From: Chromatiales bacterium
GTDB lineage: Bacteria; Pseudomonadota; Gammaproteobacteria; Steroidobacterales; GCA-2729495
Assembly (NCBI GenBank): GCA_020351875.1
Contig: CP070671.1
Location: forward strand, 1,896,157 to 1,949,375
Length of the DNA stretch: 53,219 nt
Direction of reading: 5' to 3'
Within the stretch, counting starts at the first letter, position 1; each line of letters begins with the position of its first letter. This document shows, piece after piece, positions 24,740 through 33,190 of the stretch. A program made the translations under genes and the position numbers. Below the pieces are notes generated by a model. It saw nothing but the letters and a program-made list of their open reading frames with translations, was not told where the DNA came from and ran no database searches.

Positions 24740-26140
24740 GTGGCGATCGCTAGCTGGCTGTCCCTGAAGCGTATCGAGCCCACCCACCTCGGGTGGGCCG
24801 TCGGCACGCTGGGCGTGTCACTACAGCTCAATACCTTTGCCATCGCGGCGCTGTTCTTCATGGTCACGGTGCTGAAGATCGAGCCGGTGATCGCCGGCGC
24901 GCTGATCACCGGCTCGAAGCTCTATGACGCGGTGACCGATCCGCTGATGGGGGTGATCAGTGATCGGACGCGCAGCCGCTGGGGCCGGCGTCGGCCCTAC
25001 CTCCTGCTGGGGGGCGTGACCTGCGGCGCGTCTTTCGCCCTGCTGTTCAGCGTCCCGCCCATGGCAGACATGACGACGCTGTACCTCTACGTCGGTGCCG
25101 CGCTGCTGCTTTTGTCCACCGCCTACACCATCTTCAACGTGCCGTATCTCGCCATGCCTGCCGAGATGGTGGACGACTACCACGAACGCTCGGTGATGAT
25201 GTCCTACCGCGTGTTCCTGATTGCCATCGGCACCTTCATCGGCATTTCGGTGTCGCCCGCGCTGGTGGCGCTGTTGCAGGAGACTTTCGGCTACTCTCAG
25301 TCCCGCGCTTACCGCGGCATGGGCCTGACCATCGGCACGCTGATGACGTTGGCCATGGTGGCGGCGTTTTTCGGCACGCGGCGCGCGCGCTTCAGCGAAC
25401 CACTGCGCACCGAGCTGCGGTGGCGTGAGCAGGCGCGCCTGCTGTTCGGCAACGTGCCGTTCCTGTTGTACATGGGCCTGAAACTCGCCGGGCTGTTCTC
25501 GCTGGCCGCGGTGCTGGCTGTACAGCTGTTCTTCATCGTCTACGTGATGGAGCGGTCTATGGCCATCGCGGGCATCTACGGGATCGTTCAGGTCACCGGA
25601 CAGATTCTGTCGATCCCGCTGTGGCTGCGCCTGTCCAAGCGGGCCGGGAAGATCCGGGTGCTGGTCATTTCCAGCGCGATGATGTTGATCATTGCGGGCA
25701 CCTGGTTCTTCTCCGGGCCGGAGGAATCGCTGCTCGTCTACGGGATACGGGGCCTGGCCCTGGGCATCGGCGGCGCCGGCACGCTGCTCGCGACGCAGGC
25801 GATGCTGCCCGACGTGATGGAGTACGACCGCCGGCGCACCGGCATGCGCCGGGAGGGCGTGTATGCCGGGCTGGCCAGTTTCATCGAGAAAATCGCCAGC
25901 GCGTTGTCCGGTGTGGTGATCGGCGGACTGCTGTCGGCCATGGGTTTCGACCGCAACCTGGGCCCGGAAGGCCAGCCGGACTCCGCGCGTACGGCCATTT
26001 ACATATGCATTGCCGTGATCCCGATGGCCACGTATGCGCTGAAGCTCGTATTGCTGTACTTTTTCAAGCTGGACGAACAAACCCTGAAAACCGCGACGTC
26101 CGTCGTTGCGCCAACGCAGCGAGGACGCGCCGACGAATGA
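24740..26140 (+). CDS. GPH-family (MelB-like) cation symporter
   Basis: The protein has 466 residues from a GTG at 24740. About twelve membrane helices are visible. The family signature is in the first cytoplasmic loop: YDAVTDPLMGVISDRTRSRWGRRRPYLL. Other family elements are YTIFNVPYLAMPAEMVDDYHERSVMMSYR, and VMEYDRRRTGMRREGVYAG in the loop near helices 10-11. GPH transporters import glycosides, pentosides or hexuronides, or related polyols, with Na+ or H+. The substrate is not evident. It ends 18 bases before the methyltransferase gene and may share its transcript. Confidence 0.9.
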   Translation: MAIASWLSLKRIEPTHLGWAVGTLGVSLQLNTFAIAALFFMVTVLKIEPVIAGALITGSKLYDAVTDPLMGVISDRTRSRWGRRRPYLLLGGVTCGASFALLFSVPPMADMTTLYLYVGAALLLLSTAYTIFNVPYLAMPAEMVDDYHERSVMMSYRVFLIAIGTFIGISVSPALVALLQETFGYSQSRAYRGMGLTIGTLMTLAMVAAFFGTRRARFSEPLRTELRWREQARLLFGNVPFLLYMGLKLAGLFSLAAVLAVQLFFIVYVMERSMAIAGIYGIVQVTGQILSIPLWLRLSKRAGKIRVLVISSAMMLIIAGTWFFSGPEESLLVYGIRGLALGIGGAGTLLATQAMLPDVMEYDRRRTGMRREGVYAGLASFIEKIASALSGVVIGGLLSAMGFDRNLGPEGQPDSARTAIYICIAVIPMATYALKLVLLYFFKLDEQTLKTATSVVAPTQRGRADE

Positions 26141-26158
26141 CCAACGCGGAGCTATCCA

Positions 26159-27283
26159 ATGTCCCGTAACCCCGACCACGCAATGCTGGGCCGGCCGAGC
26201 CACGACGAACGGGCACGCCTCGGCATCATCGGCGCGATGAAACTGCGCGTGGGCCGGCGGCTGCGCCCTGGTAACCGGGTGTACTACGAGCTGGAGGCCG
26301 AACCCCGGTTCGAGGCGGCGCACGGGCACGCACCCAAGGGCCCCGACGAGATCGGCCAGGCAATGCGGCCAAATGCGCACTGGCAATTGTGGAGCGCGAT
26401 GAACCGGGCCACGCAGGAGCAAATGTGGGACGCGGTGCAGGACACGCTGCTGCGTGAAGCACCGCGCATGGAGAAGGTTTACCGGGAGCTCACCGGCAAC
26501 GAGAAAACGCTTGGCTCCCTGGAACTGGACCCCGATTGTCGCGTGCCCGAAGAGATACGGCAGACGGAGATACACCTGCAGCCGGGCGGTTACACGCTCG
26601 ACCGTGGCGACGATGATTTTCTCGCTGGTGCGTTTTACGAGCTGGGCGGCGCGGTGTACTCCCAGGCGCAGGGCATCGGCACCAAGCAGAGCAAGGGCGA
26701 GATCATCATCGGCATGCTGGAAGCCCAATACCCGGGCTTCAAACCGACCCGGATCCTGGACATGGCCTGTTCGGCCGGTTCCTCATCCACCCCCTACGCG
26801 GAAGCTTTTCCGGATGCAGAAGTGCACGCGATTGACGTCACGCCGGGGTTGCTGCGCTATGCCCACGCGCGGGCCGAGGCGCTGGGCCTGGCAGTACACT
26901 TTCACCAGCAGCATGTGGCGGACACGACATTCCCCGACGCATCCTTTGATCTCGTGGTGTCACACAATGCAATGCACGAGATGTCCAACGATGACGTGGC
27001 CGGCATGATGGGCGAAAGCCACCGGTTGCTAAAACCGGGTGGGGTATGCGTACATCAGGACGTGCCGTTGCGCTACGATCAGCTCGACGATTACACGCAG
27101 TTCGATTACGGCTGGGATCACGACTACAACGCGGAACCCTTCTGGGTGGTGTATGCGACCAACGACCCGCGCGCCATGCTCGTGGACGCAGGTTTTGCCG
27201 ACGACGACGTGTATGTCGGTTTCGTCGCGCAGAGTGACAAGAGCATGCGCTGGTACGTGGCCACGGCGCGCAAGGCAGATTGA
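26159..27283 (+). CDS. Class I SAM-dependent methyltransferase with N-terminal extension
   Basis: The protein has 374 residues, with CGGAG seven bases before the ATG at 26159. Residues 1-190 form an extension I do not recognise (with RLRPGNRVYYELEAEPRFEAAHG and AIGTKQS-like positions near the core). The methyltransferase core starts near residue 200: RILDMACSAGSSSTPYAEAFPD (motif I), VHAIDVTPGLLRYAHARAEAL, DASFDLVVSHNAMHEMS and HRLLKPGGVCVHQD. Motif I has DMACSAGSS where DxGxGxG is usual, so one Gly is replaced. The stop overlaps the ATG of the next small gene (TGATG), indicating coupling. Confidence 0.88.
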   Translation: MSRNPDHAMLGRPSHDERARLGIIGAMKLRVGRRLRPGNRVYYELEAEPRFEAAHGHAPKGPDEIGQAMRPNAHWQLWSAMNRATQEQMWDAVQDTLLREAPRMEKVYRELTGNEKTLGSLELDPDCRVPEEIRQTEIHLQPGGYTLDRGDDDFLAGAFYELGGAVYSQAQGIGTKQSKGEIIIGMLEAQYPGFKPTRILDMACSAGSSSTPYAEAFPDAEVHAIDVTPGLLRYAHARAEALGLAVHFHQQHVADTTFPDASFDLVVSHNAMHEMSNDDVAGMMGESHRLLKPGGVCVHQDVPLRYDQLDDYTQFDYGWDHDYNAEPFWVVYATNDPRAMLVDAGFADDDVYVGFVAQSDKSMRWYVATARKAD

Positions 27284-27612
27284 TGGCTGCGCCCGACGCC
27301 TTTGACCGACCCGCTCGCGAGCCTCGGCCCGCCTTCAGTGTCGACGAGCCCATCGCCGAACGCCTGGTGCGGGTGGTCATGAACCTGGCGGCGGAACTCG
27401 CGGTGGTTCGCGAACGCCTCGATACGGTCGAGCGCTTGCTGACGACGAAGGGCTCCGTGACCACCGCAGACATCGAAGCGTTTACGCCAGACGAGGCAAC
27501 CGACGCGGCACGCCGCGAGTGGCGCGAGGCTTACGTGGCGCGGATCTTTGCGGATCTCGAAGCGGAAATCGACGCCGCCCGGCAGCAACTGGGCGACCGC
27601 GCCGCCGACTGA
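27283..27612 (+). CDS. Small protein coupled to the methyltransferase
   Basis: The protein has 109 residues, with the ATG at 27283 inside the stop codon of the methyltransferase gene. It is largely helical and charged: IAERLVRVVMNLAAELAVVRERLDTVERLL looks like a short coiled coil, then TTADIEAFTPDEATDAARREWREAYVARIFADLEAEID. No signal, cysteine or known domain is seen. Its tight coupling suggests a partner or chaperone of the methyltransferase. I do not recognise a family. Confidence 0.72.
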   Translation: MAAPDAFDRPAREPRPAFSVDEPIAERLVRVVMNLAAELAVVRERLDTVERLLTTKGSVTTADIEAFTPDEATDAARREWREAYVARIFADLEAEIDAARQQLGDRAAD

Positions 27613-27620
27613 CAACCGGG

Positions 27621-28094
27621 TCAGGGGCCGATGTCTTCGGCCGCCTTGCGGATTGTGCGCAGCTGCCCGGCCAGCCGGTCCAGGTCCTGCGCCGTGAGGC
27701 CCAGCCCGTCGGTGAACAGGGCGGTCAGCGGCGCCTGGCGATCCCGCAGTTGCGCCCAGGTGCGTTGACCCTCGCGAGTGAGTGCAATCAGGTGCGAGCG
27801 CCGGTGGCCCGGGTTCGGTGCCGTCTTCACCAGGCCTTCCCGGCGCAACAGGTTCACCGTGCGCTGCACGCTCTGCCGGGTGAGGCCCAGGCGGCGCGCA
27901 ATCTCGGCGACCGTCCGGGGTTCATGGCGAATGGTGGCCAGCGCTTGCCAGCGTGCAGGGGATATCCCGACGTCCTTGCCGAGGCGTTCGCTGGCAGACA
28001 ACAGCTCGCCGTTCAGCCGGAATAGTTCGCCCACCAGGCGCTGAAACGCGACCACCAATTCGTCCTGGCGCGGCTTTTCGTTGCTTTGCAGCAT
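27621..28094 (-). CDS. MarR-family transcriptional regulator
   Basis: The protein has 157 residues from the ATG at 28094, with GGAG eight bases upstream; a TTG at 28130 would add twelve residues. MarR winged-helix pattern: long N-terminal helix (VVAFQRLVGELFRLNGELLSASERLGKDVGI), SPARWQALATI, TVAEIARRLGLTRQSVQRTVNLL recognition region, GLVKTAPNPGHRRSHLIALTREGQ wing, then a C-terminal helix. MarR dimers bind pseudo-palindromes and are released by small ligands. It is divergent from the TonB receptor with two strong inverted repeats between them, so it likely controls both itself and the receptor. Confidence 0.9.
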   Translation of the reverse strand: MLQSNEKPRQDELVVAFQRLVGELFRLNGELLSASERLGKDVGISPARWQALATIRHEPRTVAEIARRLGLTRQSVQRTVNLLRREGLVKTAPNPGHRRSHLIALTREGQRTWAQLRDRQAPLTALFTDGLGLTAQDLDRLAGQLRTIRKAAEDIGP

Positions 28095-28161
28095 CCCCGT
28101 GGCTCCGTCGGCGGCGCTTGTTGTTGTCAAGATGCGAATCCCCCGTGCCCTTTTGATAACG

Positions 28162-28189
28162 GTCTGGCACTATCTGTCGCGTGCCAGAC
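28162..28189. promoter_or_regulatory. Inverted repeat, candidate MarR operator 1
   Basis: The arms gtctggcac (28162-28170) and gtgccagac (28181-28189) are exact reverse complements over nine bases around a ten-base centre. It lies between the MarR gene and the TonB receptor, nearer MarR. The spacing suits a dimeric winged-helix binding site. Binding is inferred from position only. Confidence 0.55.
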
Positions 28190-28198
28190 ACATGAAAC

Positions 28199-28226
28199 GC
28201 CAATTGACAGGATGCTGTCAATTGGC
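28199..28226. promoter_or_regulatory. Inverted repeat, candidate MarR operator 2
   Basis: The arms gccaattgacag (28199-28210) and ctgtcaattggc (28215-28226) are perfect 12-base reverse complements around a four-base centre. The TTGAC/GTCAA half sites look like MarR-family operators as I know them. It lies 95 bases before the TonB receptor start and nine bases from the other palindrome. A protein-binding site is more likely than a terminator because no T-run follows. Confidence 0.65.
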
Positions 28227-28320
28227 CTAACTTCGGTACAACCGCGTGATCTGCCGACCGGGGGGTCGGGATAACCACAATCGCATCACGCGTTGGGTCA
28301 GCCAGCAGGGGGCAGCCAAC

Positions 28321-30849
28321 ATGCAGACCACAGACCGCTCGAATTGGGTCTGTTGCACCATCATCGGTGCGGCAGTTTTGGCCTTTACCGGCAGCGTCAC
28401 CGCGCAAACCGCCTATGACGAAGACCTGTTAGTCACCGCGCGGAAAGTCGAGGAGAACCCACAGGACATCCCGATCTCCATTTCGGCCTTCACCCAGGAA
28501 AGCCTCCAGAACCTGAACGTGCGGAACCTCGATGAGATCGCACTGTTCACGCCCGGCTTGTCGTTTAACTCTGCGTTTGGCCGGCAGCCGGGTTCCGACC
28601 GGGCATCGATGCGTGGCGTGACCACCATCATTAACGGCGCGGCCAATGCGTCATCCGTCGCGACTTTCGTGGACGGTGTGTATGTCGGTGGCACTACTCA
28701 GCAGACGGAGTTGTTCAACCTGGAGCGCGTCGAGGTGCTGCGTGGACCCCAGTCAGCCCAGTTCGGCCGCGGTACTTATGCGGGTGCGATCAACTACATC
28801 ACCAAGGGCGCATCGGAAGAATTCGAGGGTGACGTGCGGGCCACGGTCGGTGAGAACGACGATTACCGTATTTCCAGCTGGATCAGCGGTCCGCTGATGG
28901 GCGACAAGCTCGGCTTCTTCGCGGGCGCCGGCTATGACACCTACGATGGCGATTACACCAATCGCAAGATCGGCGACACGGCCAACACCCTGGGCCGGGA
29001 AATCGGTGACGACATTGGTGGTGAGGAAACCAAGAGCATCACCGGCAAGATTTACTGGAACCCGACGGACACGATCAGCGTGGTGGCGAAGCTGGGTTAC
29101 CAGGAAACGGACGACGATCACTTCCCGATCTATCTGCAGAACCGCTTCGTGCAGGGACGGAACAACACTACGGCTTTCGATCCCGCTACCCCGATCAAGA
29201 TCAACAACTGCTGCGACCGGACCTTCGACGATCCGCGTGCGCGCGAGTACTATGACGGTGTCGGCCGCAAGATCGGGCCGGTGCAGCTGAACACCGATAT
29301 TCTCGATCAGGCCGGGATCTCCGGTGTCGAGATTGACCGGACACTGGCTGCGGTGACCATCGACTGGGACCTGGACTGGTGGATTCTCGACGGCGCCACC
29401 GCGTCGAGCCTGACCGGCTACGTGGATGACGAGATCAAGCAGGGCCTCGATGCGACTTACGGTGGCTATGAAGCTTTCGACGGCGCGTCGATCGGCGCCT
29501 TCAACCAGATCGACGACGATTCCCAGGAAGACTTCTCGCAAGAACTCCGGCTGACGTCGTCACAGGACCAGGCGCTGCGCTGGGCCGCGGGTCTGTACTA
29601 CTGGCGTGGCGAGACCAAGGAAAACCGCGATGAACGCGCCTATGCCGACCCGGGCACACTGGCCGTGGTGCGGGAAAACCAGCCCTGGTTCTTCGGCGGC
29701 CTGGACCGCACGCGGGTGATCAACAAGGCCGCGTTCGGCAGCCTTTCCTGGGACTTTGCTGAGAAGTGGAATGCGACGGTGGAGGCGCGCTACTCGGTGG
29801 ATGAGGTCAAGGTGCGCAGCCTGAACCAGCCGACCGCACCGGGCTTTGTCGGCGGGCCGTTCTCGGACCGCCTGCGTGTGCAGGACGATTTTGAAAGCCT
29901 GACACCCCGTTACACGCTGACCTGGAGTATTACGGAGGATATGAACCTCTATGGCAACGTGGCGAAGGGCACGAAGCCGGGCGACGTGAATACCAGTATC
30001 CCCAATACACCGGCGGGTGATCCGGACGAGTCGAAACGCTTCGTGGACGAAGAGGAAGGCTGGATGTACGAGCTGGGCATGAAGTCCACCTGGTTCGACG
30101 GCCGGGCGCTGTTCAATGTCGCGGGCTACTACTTCGACATCAGTGACCAGCAGCTGACACAGAACGTGAGCTTCCCGGGCGGCCTGTCGAGCTCCTTCCT
30201 GGACACGGTCGGTGAGACGGATGTGTGGGGCCTGGAACTGGAGGGCTCCATGCTGTTCGGCGACTACCTGACCGTCGGTTTCACTTATGCCTATACCGAT
30301 TCCGAGTTCGACGAGTACGTGAACCAGGACCAGGCGGACCTGCGTGGCAGTGACGGGTCGAACGCCGCACCCGACTTCCAGAACGACACGCTGGGTGACG
30401 TGAGCGGTTTCGATTCGCCACGGGTGCCCGAGAATATGTTCTCGTTGACCAGCCGCTACGAGCGTCCCTTTGGCCGCGACGGGAGCTGGTTCGTCGGCGC
30501 TGATTACGGCTGGGAAGATTCGAAGTACGCGCAGGTGCATAACCTGATCGAGACGGGCGAGCGCAGTGACCTGCGCGCGCAGGCGGGCGTGGCCTTTGGC
30601 CCGTGGTCGCTGGTGGTCTGGGGCAAGAACCTGACCGAAGACGAGAGCGCCATCGACATCATCAGATACGTCGACCGCAGTCGCTTCGAGGAACCTGGGG
30701 GCCTGCTGCCGGGCTGCGCCACGCTGAACCCGGGTGCGATCTGCACGGATACCAGCCCGTCCGTCAGCCCGCGCGGTTTCGGCCTGACCCTGCCGCGCAA
30801 ACGCCAGTTCGGCGCCACGGTGACCTACAAGTTCGGCGGCAACCTGTAG
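28321..30849 (+). CDS. TonB-dependent outer-membrane receptor
   Basis: The protein has 842 residues from the ATG at 28321, behind an AGGGGGC site. The signal peptide ends near TAQT. A TonB-box-like stretch DEDLLVTARK follows, then the plug: IPISISAFTQESLQNLNVRNLDEIALFTPGLSF, SMRGV, FVDGVYVGGTTQQTELFNLERVEVLRGPQSAQFGRGTYAGAINYIT. The barrel is typical of large TonB receptors of the siderophore/organic-substrate type (TYTLTW, MNLYGNVAKGTKPGDVN) and ends with ATVTYKFGGNL. It should import a large or scarce ligand across the outer membrane. A MarR regulator and two dyads lie upstream, and an intrinsic terminator follows. Neighbouring HemD-like and HemF-like genes hint at a tetrapyrrole, but this is inference. 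Confidence 0.92.
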   Translation: MQTTDRSNWVCCTIIGAAVLAFTGSVTAQTAYDEDLLVTARKVEENPQDIPISISAFTQESLQNLNVRNLDEIALFTPGLSFNSAFGRQPGSDRASMRGVTTIINGAANASSVATFVDGVYVGGTTQQTELFNLERVEVLRGPQSAQFGRGTYAGAINYITKGASEEFEGDVRATVGENDDYRISSWISGPLMGDKLGFFAGAGYDTYDGDYTNRKIGDTANTLGREIGDDIGGEETKSITGKIYWNPTDTISVVAKLGYQETDDDHFPIYLQNRFVQGRNNTTAFDPATPIKINNCCDRTFDDPRAREYYDGVGRKIGPVQLNTDILDQAGISGVEIDRTLAAVTIDWDLDWWILDGATASSLTGYVDDEIKQGLDATYGGYEAFDGASIGAFNQIDDDSQEDFSQELRLTSSQDQALRWAAGLYYWRGETKENRDERAYADPGTLAVVRENQPWFFGGLDRTRVINKAAFGSLSWDFAEKWNATVEARYSVDEVKVRSLNQPTAPGFVGGPFSDRLRVQDDFESLTPRYTLTWSITEDMNLYGNVAKGTKPGDVNTSIPNTPAGDPDESKRFVDEEEGWMYELGMKSTWFDGRALFNVAGYYFDISDQQLTQNVSFPGGLSSSFLDTVGETDVWGLELEGSMLFGDYLTVGFTYAYTDSEFDEYVNQDQADLRGSDGSNAAPDFQNDTLGDVSGFDSPRVPENMFSLTSRYERPFGRDGSWFVGADYGWEDSKYAQVHNLIETGERSDLRAQAGVAFGPWSLVVWGKNLTEDESAIDIIRYVDRSRFEEPGGLLPGCATLNPGAICTDTSPSVSPRGFGLTLPRKRQFGATVTYKFGGNL

Positions 30850-30873
30850 GCGCGGCCAATTCTTGGCACAATG

Positions 30874-30907
30874 CGGCCGGGGCTTTTGCCCCGGCCGTCT
30901 TTTTTTG
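30874..30907 (+). terminator. Intrinsic terminator after the TonB receptor
   Basis: A stem of cggccggggc (30874-30883) and gccccggccg (30888-30897) with a TTTT loop is followed by tctttttttt. It sits 24 bases after the receptor stop. This position also argues against the upstream start at 30863 for the next gene. Confidence 0.9.
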
Positions 30908-30916
30908 GGCTCGAAG

Positions 30917-31843
30917 GTGATACGTAGATTTCCCGCTGGCTGGCTGATCCTGCCTTTCGTGTGCGGACTGTTCTTCCAGCCCGTCACGGCGGCCGAGCAC
31001 GCGGCCGCGCTCACCAAACGCGAGACCGCGCTGATCGCGCGCGCCGACCTGCCGCTGTACGGCAAGACCGTGCTGTACACCACGCCGCGCAACTACGCGG
31101 GCAAACTCGGCCGGCTGCTGATCGAGCGTGGTGCGCGGCCGATCTGGATGCCGACTATCTACATCGAGCCGGTGGCCGACTACCGCGTGTTCGATAAAGC
31201 GCTGCGCGAGCGCGACAGGTACGACTGGATTGCGTTCACGAGCCGCAACGGTATCGACGCTTACCTGAACCGGATGGACGCGCTCGGGCTGACACCAGGG
31301 GACGTGATTGGATTGAAGGCCGCGGCCATCGGCAACGATGCCGCGCTGCTGAAGCAGGCGGGGATCACACCGGTGCTGGTGCCGCCGACGCCGAGCCCGA
31401 TCGGCATCGTGAGGGAGCTGGAACGCCGCGGTGTTACCAGCGGCACCGTGCTGGTGCCGGCGCCGGATGTGATCGGCATGGAAGAACCGCGCGTAGTGCC
31501 GAAGTTCATCGAGAATCTCGAAGCGATTGGCCTGACCACGAAGCGTGTGCCGGCCTACGTGACGGCGCGGGAGACCGAAGACCTGGAACTCGGCACCCGC
31601 CTGTTGCTGGCCGGCGAGATCGACATGATCGCGTTCACCAGCCGCGGCGAGATCGAGAGCCTGTTGCTACACCTGGGTGACGACAGCGGCGTGCTGAACG
31701 ACAAGACCGTGCTGGCCTGCTTCGGACCCATCACGTCGGCCGGGGCGGAACTGCGCAACCTGCGGGTCGACGTGGTGGCGAAGGACTATTCGCGCTTCGA
31801 GGGCTTCGTGGCGGCGATGGAAGACTATTATCGCAGCCGTTGA
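30917..31843 (+). CDS. Uroporphyrinogen-III synthase-like (HemD-fold) protein with signal peptide
   Basis: The protein has 308 residues from a GTG at 30917, chosen because the upstream frame runs through the receptor's terminator. Residues 1-26 form a signal peptide (GWLILPFVCGLFFQPVTAAE). The HemD pattern follows: YGKTVLYTTPRNYAGKLGRLLIERG, PTIYIEPVAD, YDWIAFTSRNGIDAYLNRMD, GLKAAAIGNDAALLKQAGI, VLVPAPDVIG, VPAYVTARET, DMIAFTSRGEIESLL, VLACFGPITSAGAELRNL and a closing FEGFVAAMEDYY. Both half-domains of the bilobal fold are present. Known HemD is cytosolic and closes hydroxymethylbilane to uroporphyrinogen III, so an exported copy is unusual and may bind rather than make a tetrapyrrole. Confidence 0.85.
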   Translation: MIRRFPAGWLILPFVCGLFFQPVTAAEHAAALTKRETALIARADLPLYGKTVLYTTPRNYAGKLGRLLIERGARPIWMPTIYIEPVADYRVFDKALRERDRYDWIAFTSRNGIDAYLNRMDALGLTPGDVIGLKAAAIGNDAALLKQAGITPVLVPPTPSPIGIVRELERRGVTSGTVLVPAPDVIGMEEPRVVPKFIENLEAIGLTTKRVPAYVTARETEDLELGTRLLLAGEIDMIAFTSRGEIESLLLHLGDDSGVLNDKTVLACFGPITSAGAELRNLRVDVVAKDYSRFEGFVAAMEDYYRSR

Positions 31844-31885
31844 CCGCGTTGCGCGGGACGGCTGCACCAAGCGCGGTATAAGCGA

Positions 31886-32359
31886 ATGACGATGAATACG
31901 ATTCCTGGCCGGTTGTTCGGCGGTTTGCTGGTCGCCGCCACGCTCGCGGCCTGCGGAGGCAACGGAGATAACGCGGTCACAGAAGAGCCGGGCGTCGCTA
32001 CGGAACCTCAGTCTCTCGCTGCGCCGGCGACAACACCGCCGGAGCCTGCGGCGGCGGCTGAGCAGGCCGAGGACGTGGCGACGGGAAACGAGCAGATGGC
32101 GGAGGCTGCGGCGGAGATGGCTGCCGAGGTGGCCGCGGTCGAACAGGTCGCGGCGCAGTCCGGCGAACAGAAAGCGCAACCGTGCCTCAGTTGCCACTCG
32201 CTGGATAATTTCGCGTCCTTCGACGTCCCGAAACTCGAGGCGGCCATGCAGTCGATGCGGACCGGCGAGATGGCCCACCTGCCGTTGCCGGACAGCGTGA
32301 GCGATGCGGACGTGGCGGAGATCGCGGCCTACCTGGCGGGGGCTGGCGCGGATGGCTGA
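31886..32359 (+). CDS. c-type cytochrome lipoprotein
   Basis: The protein has 157 residues. The lipobox is TLAAC (Cys23). Residues 25-98 are a low-complexity Ala/Glu/Pro stretch that probably serves as a flexible linker away from the membrane. Then comes one heme motif, CLSCH (100-104), with Met residues at 121, 124 and 129 as axial candidates, and a C-terminal DADVAEIAAYLAGAG helix typical of small cytochromes c. It is likely a membrane-tethered electron carrier. It lies 42 bases after the HemD-like gene on the same strand. Confidence 0.85.
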   Translation: MTMNTIPGRLFGGLLVAATLAACGGNGDNAVTEEPGVATEPQSLAAPATTPPEPAAAAEQAEDVATGNEQMAEAAAEMAAEVAAVEQVAAQSGEQKAQPCLSCHSLDNFASFDVPKLEAAMQSMRTGEMAHLPLPDSVSDADVAEIAAYLAGAGADG

Positions 32360-32421
32360 GCACCGGCCCGGCGCAAAATCCCCCGCTAGATCGCGGCCAG
32401 CGCTGTGTTCGCCGCCGCTTC

Positions 32422-33174
32422 TCAGTACCGGACCTGCGGCGGGAAGCCGTAGGCCTCGATCACGGACATTGGCACGCCGCTCTTGCGGGCAAACTGGATG
32501 CCGATGTCTTCCAGCATCAGCCACTCGACGAGCCGGGCACGGTGCCGGTTGGTCTCTCGATAGTCCGCATCGGTGGGCTCGTCCTCGGCAGTCATCGCTA
32601 ACACCTCGCGATAGGCTGACAGCGTGGCGTCGAACAGCGCGTCCAGCGGTGGCTCGTCACTGGCCTGGTAGAAATCCATGATGCCGCACTCGGCGGCGAT
32701 GCCGGCCAGGATCCGGCCGGGCTCGGCCTTGTAGCGCTTGGCGAAATCGCCGCCGGCGCCTTCGTACGCGGGGCGCAGCGCGTCGGCGAACAGGGCCTGG
32801 GCTTCCGGTTGCGGCTCGCCCGTCTGCACCACGAGATCGATGCACACCACGACCGAGCGGCCGGCACCCTCGGTCTCGTTGGTATTCAGCAGCACGATCA
32901 GGCCCGGCACTCGCGGATTTGCCGGGTAGGCGAGGGTTTCGAAGAGCTTGATGCTGCCGGGCCGGCCGTAGATTTCGCCGTCGACGATGTGCATCAGCGA
33001 GTAGCCGGCCTTCTCCAGCACCGGCCCGCGCGACACCTGCGAGTAGCAGTACCAGTTGTCGCCCTCGGTTTCGCGTGGTGTTTCGGCGGCATCGGCACCG
33101 TTGATCGCGGCGTAGAACTCGCGCAGCCGGGCCGGGTAACTGTCGCGGGGGTGCTCGAAATCAGTCCGGTTCAT
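32422..33174 (-). CDS. Divergent coproporphyrinogen-III oxidase (HemF)-like protein
   Basis: The protein has 250 residues and no signal peptide. I see a HemF-like pattern: GDNWYCYSQVSRGPVLEKAGYSLMHIVDG (HemF has a glycine-rich stretch then FEKAGVN.S.V.G), LAYPANPRVPGLIVLLNTNE (HemF: HPRNP.VPT.H.N.R), and a C-terminus RARLVEWLMLEDIGIQFARKSG..MSVIEAYGFPPQVRY (HemF: EFNL.YDRGT.FGL.TGG...ILMS.P....W.Y). It is shorter than typical HemF (about 300) and strongly diverged, so activity on coproporphyrinogen is uncertain. It follows the DUF1330 gene by 16 bases, downstream of an MFS exporter. Confidence 0.62.
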   Translation of the reverse strand: MNRTDFEHPRDSYPARLREFYAAINGADAAETPRETEGDNWYCYSQVSRGPVLEKAGYSLMHIVDGEIYGRPGSIKLFETLAYPANPRVPGLIVLLNTNETEGAGRSVVVCIDLVVQTGEPQPEAQALFADALRPAYEGAGGDFAKRYKAEPGRILAGIAAECGIMDFYQASDEPPLDALFDATLSAYREVLAMTAEDEPTDADYRETNRHRARLVEWLMLEDIGIQFARKSGVPMSVIEAYGFPPQVRY

Positions 33175-33190
33175 GGTTGCCGCGTGGCTT

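Noticed and set aside
24821..26728. A 635-residue minus-strand open frame
   Set aside because: It is antisense to the GPH transporter and methyltransferase, is rich in His, Gln and Arg, and has no family pattern: a shadow of high-GC coding sequence.
30863..30916. Upstream start for the HemD-like gene
   Set aside because: It would translate through the TonB receptor's terminator hairpin and T-run.
29560..31092. A 510-residue minus-strand open frame
   Set aside because: Antisense shadow of the TonB receptor and HemD-like gene; composition is not protein-like.
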